64,000 nucleotides of DNA from contig NZ_JBPKBH010000006.1 of the NCBI RefSeq assembly GCF_051388915.1, positions 1 to 64,000 on the forward strand. Direction: 5' to 3'. How positions within the stretch are numbered: the stretch's first letter is position 1; the number at the start of each line of letters is the position of its first letter. This DNA is from Yinghuangia sp051388915 (GTDB taxonomy: Bacteria > Actinomycetota > Actinomycetes > Streptomycetales > Streptomycetaceae). Below are positions 17,527-25,611 of the stretch, one piece after another. The notes under the pieces were generated by a model, which was given only the letters and a program-made list of their open reading frames with translations, did not search any database and had not been told where the DNA came from. A program made the translations under genes and the position numbers.

Positions 17527-17847
17527 GTGGGGAACTGCGGAAGTTGCGGCGGCGGGGGCCTGGTGCCGATGGACGGCATCTGCGGGGGATGCGGGGGATC
17601 GGGCCGCTGGTCCATGAACCCGGAGGACCAGATGTCCTGCGGCGGGTGCGGGGGCAGCGGGCGGCAGATGCAGATGCAGCCGTGTCCGAACTGCGGGGGA
17701 TCAGGCGGATATTCGGCCGGCGGCGGCGGGCCGGTGTACGCGTCGCCGCGCGGCCCGATGTCGCGCGGTGCACGGCTCAAGGTCCTGGCCATGAACCTCA
17801 TCGTCTTCGGCGGCCTGGCCGGGTACGTCTACTACACGACGCGCTGA
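17527..17847 (+). CDS. small membrane protein with DnaJ-type CxxCxGxG zinc-binding repeats
   Basis: 106 residues. Four CxxC-type knuckles in the first 65 residues (NCGSCGGGG, ICGGCGGSGR, SCGGCGGSGR, PCPNCGGSGG) match the zinc-finger repeats of DnaJ. A single C-terminal helix follows (VLAMNLIVFGGLAGYVYYTT). There is no J domain. GTG 17527 has AGGAGG seven bases upstream; GTG 17509 and 17512 in the same frame are less likely. Probably a membrane-tethered zinc protein; role unknown. Confidence 0.7.
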   Translation: MGNCGSCGGGGLVPMDGICGGCGGSGRWSMNPEDQMSCGGCGGSGRQMQMQPCPNCGGSGGYSAGGGGPVYASPRGPMSRGARLKVLAMNLIVFGGLAGYVYYTTR

Positions 17848-17991
17848 ACGGGGGCGCGCGGACGCCCTCCTGGACGCGGGGCCGGGGGCGGCGGCCCTTG
17901 GCATGCCCGCAGGAGTGGGTGGGGCCCGGTCGGGCCCGGCGCCCGCCCCGACCCGTGCCGCCGTGCCCCGGTGCTGACACAATCACCGCCC

Positions 17992-18540
17992 ATGATGAGG
18001 CTGACTCCAGGAATCGCCGCGTTGTCCGGGGCCGGGATCGGTTCGGTTGCCACGATCTTGGGGGTGTGGATCTCCCAGGCGCTGAGCGCACGACGGGAAC
18101 GGGGGCATCGCACCTGGGAACGCCGGGCTGCGGCCTACGAGGACATTCTGATAGCGATGGCCAGGCTGCGCGGCGAGCGCAAAGAGGCCACGAGTACGGG
18201 GGAGTTGCGCCTGGCGAGACTCGCCAACCCGGACTCGGAGGACGGGGCGCGACTCGCGGCGCAGGCCAATCTGTACGGCGGTCCGGAGCTGCGCCGCGCG
18301 CAGGAGGCGGCGTTCGCGTCCCTCCAGAAGTGGCTGATGGCGCTGATGGCCTGGCGCTCGTACCACGACACCTACAACTCGCTCCCCGACTCGCCGCCGC
18401 AGAAGGGGGCGGACGCACTGTGGGACTCGGTCCTGGAGGCGGGCGCCGCGGCGGACAAGGCGGATCTGGCGTTGACCGCGCAGGTGCGCAAGGAGGCGCT
18501 GGGCGAGCGCCCCAAACGGTTCCTGCGCGGCGGCAATTGA
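17992..18540 (+). CDS. hypothetical membrane-anchored coiled-coil protein
   Basis: 182 residues. An N-terminal helix (GIAALSGAGIGSVATILGVWISQAL) anchors a mostly alpha-helical, charged domain with RRERGHRTWERRAAAYEDILIAMARLRGER. The helix-then-RRxxxxxxWERR pattern is common in actinomycete proteins of unknown role. Two adjacent ATG codons (17992, 17995) with no strong ribosome site. No neighbour suggests a function. Confidence 0.65.
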   Translation: MMRLTPGIAALSGAGIGSVATILGVWISQALSARRERGHRTWERRAAAYEDILIAMARLRGERKEATSTGELRLARLANPDSEDGARLAAQANLYGGPELRRAQEAAFASLQKWLMALMAWRSYHDTYNSLPDSPPQKGADALWDSVLEAGAAADKADLALTAQVRKEALGERPKRFLRGGN

Positions 18541-18579
18541 CGATGTTGACGGGCCGTCAGAGCGGGGGCTGACCGGCCG

Positions 18580-19164
18580 TCAGTTCGATTCCGTGCCGCG
18601 CGGTTCCGTGCCGCGCAGCACGATCTCGACCAGCGCCTCGAAGTCCATGGGCGGGTCGGCCGGGAAGCCGGACTGCTCGACGGCGATCCAGCCCATGACG
18701 GCCGAGGCGAAGGCGTACCAGCACTGCCGCGCGTACGCCCGTGGATGGCCGCCGAGCATGTACGCCTCGACCACCGCCCGCTCCACAGGCCCGTGCCCGG
18801 CCTCGCGGTGCACGCCGGTGGACAGCATGCGCGCCGCGAAGCCGGGGACGGTGCGGAACTCGCGCCGGATGCCGTGCGCCAGGTCGGCGAGCCACCGCTG
18901 CCACGTCTCGGTCGTCGGCGGTTCGTCCGGCACGATGCGCCGACCCATCTCCGCGCTTGCCAGGTCGAGCAGTTCGTCGCGATTGCGCACCCAGCGGTAG
19001 AGCGCCGACGGCGCCACTCCCAGGCTGCGCGCGACCCCCTGCATGGTCAGCGTGTCGAGGTCCTGCGCGAGAACCGCCGCCACGATCCGGTCGCGGTCCA
19101 GCGTCGGCGGGCGACCCACGCGCGGGGTGCGGGCGCGGGGGCGCGACGGATCGGCCTGGGGCAT
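18580..19164 (-). CDS. TetR-family transcriptional regulator
   Basis: 194 residues. The N-terminal HTH reads RDRIVAAVLAQDLDTLTMQGVARSLGVAPSALYRWVRNRDELLDLAS, the TetR pattern with LYRWVRNRDEL. The C-terminal ligand domain resembles the TetR_C subgroup with WLADLAHGIRREFRTVPGFAARM. It is divergent from an MFS efflux gene with palindromic sites in between, so it is the probable repressor of that pump and of itself. Confidence 0.88.
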   Translation of the reverse strand: MPQADPSRPRARTPRVGRPPTLDRDRIVAAVLAQDLDTLTMQGVARSLGVAPSALYRWVRNRDELLDLASAEMGRRIVPDEPPTTETWQRWLADLAHGIRREFRTVPGFAARMLSTGVHREAGHGPVERAVVEAYMLGGHPRAYARQCWYAFASAVMGWIAVEQSGFPADPPMDFEALVEIVLRGTEPRGTESN

Positions 19165-19228
19165 GGCGGCAGCTTAGTCGCGGCCCGAGAGGTCTCCGAA
19201 CGCTGTCCCGGAGCGTGTTGACGCTGCG

Positions 19229-19249
19229 TTTGTGAATTGGCTTCACAAA
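19229..19249. promoter_or_regulatory. TetR operator candidate, perfect 8-5-8 palindrome
   Basis: TTTGTGAA, a 5-bp spacer (TTGGC), and TTCACAAA. The arms are perfectly complementary. It covers the likely -35 box TTCACA (19242-19247) of the MFS gene, the expected place for a repressor site. Confidence 0.7.
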
Positions 19250-19270
19250 TTAATTAGGCCAACCTAATAT
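19242..19270 (+). promoter_or_regulatory. promoter of the MFS gene
   Basis: TTCACA (19242-19247), a 17-bp spacer, and TAATAT (19265-19270), about 41 bp before the ATG. Both boxes overlap palindromes that could bind regulators. Confidence 0.5.
19253..19268. promoter_or_regulatory. second palindrome, resembles half of an IdeR/DmdR iron box
   Basis: ATTAGG-CCAA-CCTAAT is a perfect 6-4-6 palindrome overlapping the -10 box. Its core TTAGGCCAACCTAA differs at one position from the right part of the actinobacterial iron box TTAGGTTAGGCTAACCTAA as I recall it; the outer left half-site is absent. Confidence 0.45.
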
Positions 19271-19311
19271 CAGTCGGGTACCCGGAGTTCCCCCTGCCGG
19301 AAGGTGCCGTC

Positions 19312-20913
19312 ATGCCCGCACGCCCGAAAACCGCCGCTCCGCCCGCGGACGGCCAGTCACCACCGAACCCGGGCGTCCTGCTGGCGCTCGCCTGCCTCGT
19401 CGTCTTCGTCGTGATCCTGGACGCCACGATCGTGTCGGTGGCCCTCCCCGGCATCGCCGACGGACTGGACATGGGCGCGACGTCGCTGCCGTGGGTCGTC
19501 AACGCGTACACGCTCGCGTTCGCCGGCTTCCTCCTCATCGGCGGACGCTGCTGCGACCTCTACGGCCGCAGGCGCACCTTCTTCGCCGGACTCGCGCTGT
19601 TCACCGCCGCCAGCGCCGCGTGCGGCGCCGCCACCGGCCCGACCACCCTGCTGGTCGCCCGCGCGGCCCAGGGCCTCGGCGGGGCGCTGCTCACCCCCAC
19701 GACCCTCGCGGTGATCACCCACACCTACCCGGAGGGCCCGCGGCGCGCCCGCGCGCTCGCCCTGTGGAGCGCGGTGGGGGCGATGGGCGCCTCCGCGGGC
19801 ACCGTGCTCGGCGGCGTCCTGACCGAATGGCTCAGCTGGCGCTGGGTGTTCCTCATCAACCTGCCGGTCGGCGTGCTGGCCTTCGTGGTCGCCGCGCGCC
19901 ATCTCCACGACCACCCCGCCGCACGATCCGGGGCCGATCGGCCGCGTCTGGACGTGCCGGGCGCGGTGTTCGCCACTGCCGGGATCGCCGGGCTGCTCTA
20001 CGGGCTCATGGAGTCGTCGGCGTACGGCTGGTCCGCACCGCGTGTGTGGGCGCCGCTGGCCGCGGGCGCCGCTCTCCTGGCCGTCTTCGCCGTGCACCAG
20101 ACGCGCATCGCCGCGCAGCCGCTGGTGCCGTTGTCGGTCGTACGCGCCCGGTCGGTGGCCGGCGCCAACCTCGTCATGTTCCTCATGGGCCTCGGCTTCT
20201 TCGCCAGCCCGGTACTGCTCTCCCTCTACCTCCAGGGCGCCCGCGACTGGTCGCCGCTGCGGGCGGGGCTCGCGTTCCTGCCGATCAGCGCGGCCCTGAT
20301 GACGGGCGGTCTCGCCGCAGGGCGCCTGATCCCACGCTTCGGCCCGCGTGCGGTGGCGGGCTGCGGGACGCTCATCGGCGCCGCCGGATTCGGGTGGCTC
20401 GCCCTGACCCTCGACGCGGACGCGGGCTACCTGGTGTCCATCGGCCTGCCGGGCGTGCTGTTCGGGCTGGGCATCGGTGCGTCGTTCACCCCCATCACGG
20501 TCGCCGCGACCAGCGGAGTCGCCCCGCAACTCGCGGGCATGGCATCGGGCTTGCTCAACACCACCCGGCAACTCAGCGGTGCGGTGGGCCTGGCGGTGCT
20601 CACCACGGTCACGACCGCGGCGGCGTCCGGCTACGCCGAGGACCACCCGGCCACGCCGGGAGGCGAATCGGGCGCGGCCGCCCTGGCCCACGGCAACGCG
20701 GTGGCCTTCGGAACGGCGGCGCTGGCCGCGGCACTCGCGGCGGTCGGTGCGTGGGTGCTCATGCGTTCGGGCAGGGGGAACGGGGACAGCGGCGTACGGT
20801 CCGCCTCCCCGGACGGCCTCGCGGCGGACGCCACGAGGGAGGGCGAGGCGGACCGCGGCGCGGACGGCACGGCGACGGGCGCCGTGCCGGCCAAGGAGAG
20901 AGGGAGCGTGTGA
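19312..20913 (+). CDS. MFS multidrug efflux transporter, DHA2 (14-helix) family
   Basis: 533 residues with about fourteen membrane helices. Family motifs seen: LDATIVSVALPGIADGL (DHA motif D1), GRCCDLYGRRRTF (motif A), LLVARAAQGLGGALLTPTTLA (motif B) and GASAGTVLGGVLTEWLSWRWVFLINLPVG (motif C, antiporter signature). It exports drugs using the proton gradient. ATG 19312 follows GGAAGG. Regulated by the divergent TetR gene. The stop overlaps the next ATG (TGATG), so the following lipoprotein is co-translated. Confidence 0.92.
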   Translation: MPARPKTAAPPADGQSPPNPGVLLALACLVVFVVILDATIVSVALPGIADGLDMGATSLPWVVNAYTLAFAGFLLIGGRCCDLYGRRRTFFAGLALFTAASAACGAATGPTTLLVARAAQGLGGALLTPTTLAVITHTYPEGPRRARALALWSAVGAMGASAGTVLGGVLTEWLSWRWVFLINLPVGVLAFVVAARHLHDHPAARSGADRPRLDVPGAVFATAGIAGLLYGLMESSAYGWSAPRVWAPLAAGAALLAVFAVHQTRIAAQPLVPLSVVRARSVAGANLVMFLMGLGFFASPVLLSLYLQGARDWSPLRAGLAFLPISAALMTGGLAAGRLIPRFGPRAVAGCGTLIGAAGFGWLALTLDADAGYLVSIGLPGVLFGLGIGASFTPITVAATSGVAPQLAGMASGLLNTTRQLSGAVGLAVLTTVTTAAASGYAEDHPATPGGESGAAALAHGNAVAFGTAALAAALAAVGAWVLMRSGRGNGDSGVRSASPDGLAADATREGEADRGADGTATGAVPAKERGSV

Positions 20914-21467
20914 TGAAGTACAGGCGAGCGCTCGGATTCGCGGCCGCCGCGCTGGTGGTCGGGGCGGCTGTCGGCGGGTGCAGTGACGACGGGGACGGCG
21001 GCGGGGACGAGACGCCGACGCCGCCCGCGCCGACCACGGCGTCCGGCCCGACCCAGGGGACGCCGTCACCCGACGCGACGGCCACGACTTCGGGGACGTC
21101 ACCCGGCACGACCGCCGCGAGCCCGCGGCCCACCGCCACGGGAACCGCGCAGGACAAGTACTCCGGCCTCGCCGACCCGCACATCGCCGAATACCTGCGC
21201 GGAGTGGACGCGATCGGCGACAAGTACGGCGTCGAGGAGACCGGCAACACCGTCGAGCAGCGGGCGGCCAACGTCGTGAACATGCGCAACACCCTGTGCG
21301 CGAAGGACGGCCGGGGCGGCTACCGCCCCTCCGCCGCGGGCCGGGCGGCGACGTCCCAGATCATCGCCTCGGGCGCGGACAGCCTCGGCGTCCCGCCCGA
21401 GCGGTTCCCGGAGTTCCGCGAGGAGTTGCTGAACCTGGGCGAATCGACGCTCTGCGTCCCGAAGTAG
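20913..21467 (+). CDS. putative lipoprotein co-transcribed with the MFS pump
   Basis: 184 residues. A signal peptide (MKYRRALGFAAAALVVGAAVGGC) has a lipobox cysteine, then a long Thr/Pro/Ser linker and a helical C-terminal domain (HIAEYLRGVDAIGDKYGVEE … LCAKDGRGGYRPSAAGRAA … LCVPK) with two cysteines that could pair. Resembles the DUF732-like small domain of secreted actinobacterial proteins, but I am not sure. Overlap with the pump gene suggests a shared role at the cell surface. Confidence 0.7.
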   Translation: MKYRRALGFAAAALVVGAAVGGCSDDGDGGGDETPTPPAPTTASGPTQGTPSPDATATTSGTSPGTTAASPRPTATGTAQDKYSGLADPHIAEYLRGVDAIGDKYGVEETGNTVEQRAANVVNMRNTLCAKDGRGGYRPSAAGRAATSQIIASGADSLGVPPERFPEFREELLNLGESTLCVPK

Positions 21468-21567
21468 TCCGGTCGCCCGAGGGCGAGGCGCGGCACGGCG
21501 GTTCGCGGCGGGGCTCGGCCCTGCCGCGTCCGGCGCGTCCGATCCGCCGTACATCTGCCTGTGTGTG

Positions 21568-21595
21568 CACCGCTCCTGACGGTCCGTCAGCGGTG
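21568..21595 (+). terminator. hairpin downstream of the lipoprotein gene
   Basis: CACCG and CTGACGG pair with CCGTCAG and CGGTG across a single-base loop centre, with a 3-nt bulge on the left. No T tract follows. It lies 100 bp after the lipoprotein stop and may end the MFS-lipoprotein transcript. Confidence 0.4.
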
Positions 21596-21753
21596 TGTGC
21601 GGCGAGTCGGGACCGGCGCCGGAGCGGGCCCGGGCGGCGGACCGCGCCGCCCGGGGACGGCCCCGCCGCCGACTGCGGTGTGAGAAGGCTTCGGCGGCGC
21701 GGCCGGACCGCATCCCCCGGGGGCAGCGTGAGGCATATCCCGCTCGTATACAT

Positions 21754-21768
21754 TGCCGGAGTCCGGCA
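21754..21768. promoter_or_regulatory. palindrome near the start of the PucR-type gene
   Basis: TGCCGG-AGT-CCGGCA is a perfect 6-3-6 palindrome directly after a TATACA hexamer (21747-21752) that could be a -10 box. The position fits a repressor site just after the transcription start. Confidence 0.4.
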
Positions 21769-21844
21769 GTCTTGACGCGTCCTTGATGCCGGACGCCGCC
21801 GGGAGGGCCCGGTCGCGCGGTGTGGACGGTTGGGAGCGGGCGGG

Positions 21845-22954
21845 GTGCGGGACTCACAGGACGGCGACGACTACCTCGCCGGGTACGAGGTGCTGCTCGA
21901 CGAGGTCTCGCGGACCGGGCGCCGACTGACCCGCGAGGAGATCGACGTACGGCGGCTGGAGGGCGAGCGCGCGGCCGTGGCCGGGCGCCGCCTGCGCGAC
22001 ATGGTGGTGGGCCACCTCGCCGCGACCCGGGCCGCGTGGCCCGGACTGTCCGGGATCAAGGGCGCCGTCGGGCAGCGCGACCTGAGCGCCGCCGCGCTGG
22101 CGGTGCTCGGCGCGACCGAGCAGGCGGTCGACGCGTTCTCCCAGGGGTACGACCACGCGCAGCGGCTCGCCGTACGCCGCGAGGAGGCCGCACGCCGGGA
22201 GTTCGTCGACGACCTGCTCTACGGCCGCAGCGACCTCGGCAGCCTGTCCGAGCGGGCCCAGCGCTTCGGCCTGCGGCTCGCCCGCTCGCACACGGTCGCC
22301 GTCGCGGTCGGCGACGAGCCGTACGACGAGACCCACCCCGTCACCCGCCGCGTGGAGAGCGCGCTGACCGGGCGCTTCGGCAACCGCAGGATCCTGCTGA
22401 CCACCAAGGACGGCCGCCTCGTCTGCGTCGCGCCGAGCGACGGCGAGGACGGCGGAGGGGCGGGCCCCGCCCGCTACTTCGCGAAGCAGGCGCATGCGGC
22501 GACCGGCGGCGGCCGGGTGGTGCTCGGCCGCTCGCACCCGGGCCCGGGCGGCGTCGTGCTGTCGTACGAGGAGGCGCTCAGCGGCCACCACCTGGCCACC
22601 CGGATGGGATTCGACGCCCCCGTCATCGAGGCCGCGGACCTTCTGGTCTACCCGGTGCTCGCCCGCGACCGCGAAGCACTGGCGGATCTCGTGCGCACCG
22701 TGCTCGGGCCGCTGACCTCCGCGCGCGGCGGCGCCGAGCCGCTGCTGCGCACGCTGGAGGTCTACTTCGACGCGGGATGCGTGTCGGCGGAGGCGGCACG
22801 GCGGTTGGAACTGAGTGTGCGTGCGCTGACGTACCGACTGGAGCGGATCGCGCGGTTCACCGGTGCCGACCCCGGCGAACCGCTGGAGCGCTACACGCTC
22901 CAGACCGCCGTCATCGGCGCCCGGCTGCTGGACTGGCCCGCCCAGGAGTTGTGA
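21845..22954 (+). CDS. PucR/CdaR-type helix-turn-helix regulator
   Basis: 369 residues. The middle is a GGDEF-like/CdaR domain with DLLYGRSDLGSLSERAQRFGLRLARSHTVAVAVGDE. The C-terminus is the HTH_30 domain typical of PucR regulators: LLRTLEVYFDAGCVSAEAARRLELSVRALTYRLERIARFTGADP, then LQTAVIGARLLD. No N-terminal PucR sensor is evident beyond a helical region. GTG 21845 with upstream GGGAG was chosen; TTG 21830 is possible. Target unknown; no co-directional partner. Confidence 0.82.
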   Translation: MRDSQDGDDYLAGYEVLLDEVSRTGRRLTREEIDVRRLEGERAAVAGRRLRDMVVGHLAATRAAWPGLSGIKGAVGQRDLSAAALAVLGATEQAVDAFSQGYDHAQRLAVRREEAARREFVDDLLYGRSDLGSLSERAQRFGLRLARSHTVAVAVGDEPYDETHPVTRRVESALTGRFGNRRILLTTKDGRLVCVAPSDGEDGGGAGPARYFAKQAHAATGGGRVVLGRSHPGPGGVVLSYEEALSGHHLATRMGFDAPVIEAADLLVYPVLARDREALADLVRTVLGPLTSARGGAEPLLRTLEVYFDAGCVSAEAARRLELSVRALTYRLERIARFTGADPGEPLERYTLQTAVIGARLLDWPAQEL

Positions 22955-22969
22955 ACTCGCCTCCTGGGC
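22940..22969. terminator. bidirectional hairpin terminator between convergent genes
   Basis: GCCCAGGAG and CTCCTGGGC form a perfect 9-bp stem with a 12-nt loop that contains the PucR stop codon. It sits between this gene and the convergent epoxide hydrolase gene, so it can serve both strands. Confidence 0.6.
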
Positions 22970-22991
22970 AGGGCCGTCAGCCGGGTCGCGG

Positions 22992-24089
22992 TTACGCGAT
23001 CGACAGGAAGAACTTCCGGATGTCGGCGGCGAGCAGGTCCGGCGCCTCCAGTCCGGGGAAGTGGCCGCCGCGGTCGAACTCCGACCACTGCGCGATGTCG
23101 AACGTCTTCTCCGCGAACTGCCGGATGGGCCGCGTGATGTCCTCCGGGAACGACGCGATGGCCACCGGCTGCGTGGTCTTCCAGCGTGCCGGCCCGCTGT
23201 CGTGGTGCAGCCGCGGTGCGGAACCGGCCGTGCCGGTCAGCCAGTAGAGCATCACGTTGGTCAGCACGCGGTCGTCGCTGATCGCGAAATCGTCGCCCGC
23301 CCACTCGGTCATCATGTCGAGGATCCAGGCCAGTTGGCCGATCGGCGAGTCGTTCAGCCCGTAGGCGATGGTCTGCGGCTTGGTCGCGTTGAGCACCCGG
23401 GCGCCGGGCTGGTTCGCCAGGTAGTCCCTGATCCGGTCGAGGCGTTCCTGGTCGGACGCGGACAACTCGTAGTCCTCGCCCGGCGGCGCGGGCGTCGGGT
23501 GGTAGTTGAGGTGGATCGCGGCGACGTGTTCGGCGTCGTGCTCGGACAGCGCCCGGGAGATCGCGGCGCCGAAGTCGCCGCCCTGCGCGCCGTAACGGGT
23601 GTAGCCGAGCCGGCGCATCAGCTCCGCCCAGGCCCGGGCCACCCGGTCGATGTCCCAGCCGCGTTCGTTGGTCGGGCCGGAGAAGCCCCAGCCGGGGATG
23701 GACGGTATGACGAGGTGGAAGTCCTCGGACAGCGGCGCGATGACGTCCAGGAACTCGACGACCGAGCCGGGCCAGCCGTGCGTGAGGATCAGCGGGAACG
23801 CGTCGGGGTTCGCGGCGCGCACGTGGAGGAAGTGCACGCGCTGACCGTCGATTTCGGTGGTGAACTGCGGGTGGCTGTTGAACTCGGCCTCATGCGTGCG
23901 CCAGTCGTAGCCGTGCCGCCAGTAGTGCGCGAGCTGCTGGACGCGTGCCAGAGGTAGCCCGTAATCCCAGCCGGCGTCGGGGAGTTCGTGTGGCCACCTC
24001 GCGTTGTCGAGGCGCGCGTGCAGGTAGTCGAGCTCGGCCTGCGGGATGTCGATGCGGAACGGCTTGACGGCGGTGGCGTCGGCGGTCAC
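22992..24089 (-). CDS. epoxide hydrolase (EHN + alpha/beta hydrolase)
   Basis: 365 residues. The N-terminal EHN domain (FRIDIPQAELDYLHARLDNARWP … YGLPLARVQQLAHYW) precedes an alpha/beta-hydrolase core. HGWPGS (104-109) is the oxyanion-hole motif, GGDFGA places the nucleophile at Asp172, and RGGHFPGLE near the end supplies the catalytic His. It hydrolyses epoxides to diols in the cytoplasm, and by family is usually detoxifying or catabolic. GTG 24089 follows GGAGGA. Divergent from an ABC exporter, with A/T-rich repeats between. Confidence 0.9.
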   Translation of the reverse strand: MTADATAVKPFRIDIPQAELDYLHARLDNARWPHELPDAGWDYGLPLARVQQLAHYWRHGYDWRTHEAEFNSHPQFTTEIDGQRVHFLHVRAANPDAFPLILTHGWPGSVVEFLDVIAPLSEDFHLVIPSIPGWGFSGPTNERGWDIDRVARAWAELMRRLGYTRYGAQGGDFGAAISRALSEHDAEHVAAIHLNYHPTPAPPGEDYELSASDQERLDRIRDYLANQPGARVLNATKPQTIAYGLNDSPIGQLAWILDMMTEWAGDDFAISDDRVLTNVMLYWLTGTAGSAPRLHHDSGPARWKTTQPVAIASFPEDITRPIRQFAEKTFDIAQWSEFDRGGHFPGLEAPDLLAADIRKFFLSIA

Positions 24090-24415
24090 GGGGTCCTCCG
24101 GGGGTTCGGGCGGAGGCGGTACGGACCTCCGCGCGGAGCGGTATCGCGGGCGGACGCGGTGGCTCTCGGGCCTCGGGCGCCTCCGGCTCGGATGTCAATA
24201 ACGTACATGGATATTAAGTACATGGCTAGTATCTGGCCTCGGTGGTGGGGGCCCCGTCCGCCGACCGCGCGCTGACCGTCTCCGCGACCGGCGGTCGGTG
24301 TTTGGTGCGCGGACGGTCAGCGGGTCCGGTGAACCTCGTCCTTGTCGGAACACCGCCGGAAACGCCCCGGGAACACCCGGAGGACGTCGACCCGGGCCGA
24401 ACCGAGGAGACCGCC
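24090..24415. promoter_or_regulatory. divergent control region, epoxide hydrolase / ABC exporter
   Basis: 326 bp. The part 24193-24232 is unusually A/T-rich and carries two direct copies of GTACATGG (24203-24210 and 24218-24225), 15 bp apart. This is the likely promoter zone for one or both genes. The rest shows nothing distinct until the GAGGAG ribosome site before 24416. Confidence 0.45.
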
Positions 24416-25261
24416 ATGTGGAACCGCCGCAACCGTTCCCGCACCGCCGCGCACGCCGCCACCGACACCGCCGCACCCGCGGCCTCGGCCGCGGCCGGTC
24501 CGGGGGAGGCCCTGCGCCTCGATCGCGTCGGCAGAATCCACGGCGCCGAGGGCAACCGCGTCGTGGCCCTGGACGACGTGTCGCTGACGCTGCGCCCGGG
24601 CACCTTCACCGCGATCATGGGCCCGTCCGGCTCCGGCAAGAGCACGCTGCTCCAGTGCGCGGCGGGCCTCGACCGGCCCACCAGCGGACGGGTGTTCGTG
24701 GACGGCGTCCCGCTCGACGGCCGCGACGAGACGGCGCTGACCACGTTCCGGCGCGACCGGATCGGCTTCGTGTTCCAGCAGTTCAACCTGATGCCGACGC
24801 TGACGGTCCTTCAGAACACCACGCTGCCGCAGCGTTTGGCCGGACGCCGCCCCGACGAGGCGCGCGCCGCCGCCGTGTTGGCGCGCGTGGGCCTCGGCGA
24901 CCGCCTGGGCCACCTGCCGTCCGAGCTGTCCGGCGGCCAGCAGCAGCGGGTCGCCATCGCCCGGGCGCTGGTCACCGAGCCCAAGGTCGTGTTCGGGGAC
25001 GAGCCCACCGGCGCACTCGACAGCCGCAGCGCCCGCGAGGTCCTGGGCCTGCTCGCCGAGGCCGTACGCCTGCACGGCCAGACCGTCGTGATGGTCACGC
25101 ACGACCCGGTCGCGGCTTCGTACGCGGACTCGGTGGTCTTCCTCGCCGACGGCCGCATCGCCGGCGAACTGAACGCCCCCACTCCGGACGCGGTGGCCGA
25201 GCGCATGACGCACCTGGGGGACCCGACGGACGACGGGCGCCCGGTGACGGCCGCCCGCTGA
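24416..25261 (+). CDS. MacB/LolD-like ABC transporter ATP-binding protein
   Basis: 281 residues. Walker A GPSGSGKST is at 69-77, the Q-loop is QQFNLMPTLTVLQN, the signature LSGGQQQRVAIARAL is near 170, Walker B is VVFGDEPTGALD, and the switch His is in VMVTHDP. This is the family that pairs with FtsX/MacB-like permeases. The first ~30 residues are an Ala/Arg-rich extension. ATG 24416 follows CGAGGAG. The partner permease begins 350 bp downstream after a long tandem-repeat array. Confidence 0.92.
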   Translation: MWNRRNRSRTAAHAATDTAAPAASAAAGPGEALRLDRVGRIHGAEGNRVVALDDVSLTLRPGTFTAIMGPSGSGKSTLLQCAAGLDRPTSGRVFVDGVPLDGRDETALTTFRRDRIGFVFQQFNLMPTLTVLQNTTLPQRLAGRRPDEARAAAVLARVGLGDRLGHLPSELSGGQQQRVAIARALVTEPKVVFGDEPTGALDSRSAREVLGLLAEAVRLHGQTVVMVTHDPVAASYADSVVFLADGRIAGELNAPTPDAVAERMTHLGDPTDDGRPVTAAR

Positions 25262-25499
25262 TTCACGAACGGCAGTTTACGAACGACGGTTCACAAACGG
25301 CCGTTCGCGAACCACCGTTTATGAACCACCGTTTATGAACCACCGTTTATGAACCATGGTTCATGAACCGCCGTTTACGAACGGCCCTTCACGAACGGCC
25401 GTTTACGAACGGCCCTTCACGAAAGGCCCTTCACGAACGGCCGTTTACGAACGGCCCTTCGCGAACGGCCGTTTACGAACCGCCATTCGCAAGCGCCCC
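25262..25499. repeat. 17-unit 14-bp tandem array between ABC ATPase and permease
   Basis: Seventeen uninterrupted 14-bp units start right after the ATPase stop. The consensus is TTYACGAACSGCCG, with TTTATGAACCACCG in units 5-7. Adjacent units create the palindrome GAACGGCCGTTC at several joins. Fourteen is not a multiple of three and the downstream gene has its own start, so the array is not required to be coding. It is inside what should be one operon. Confidence 0.97.
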
Positions 25500-25611
25500 C
25501 GTTCCGCCGCCCACTCCCGCCCGCCGCACCGCCCCACGCCCCCCCACACCCCCCACACCCTCCCCGCCCCTCTCCGCCGCCCCCACCGGCCCACTCCCAA
25601 GGAGTAAGACC
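25500..25611. other. C-rich leader of the ABC permease gene
   Basis: About 100 bases that are almost entirely C with some G, A and T on the plus strand, strongly strand-skewed, ending in the ribosome site AAGGAG. An unstructured C-rich leader could be a Rho loading zone; this is inference. Confidence 0.5.

Larger units (their letters stand above)
21468..21844. other. intergenic region before the PucR-type gene
   Basis: 377 bp without a convincing gene. It contains a hairpin at 21568-21595 and a palindrome near a TATACA box at 21747-21768, listed separately. The rest is GC-rich with no clear features. Confidence 0.5.

Noticed and set aside
25262..25499. CRISPR array
   Set aside because: Units are 14 bp and contiguous with no unique spacers, and no cas genes are nearby.
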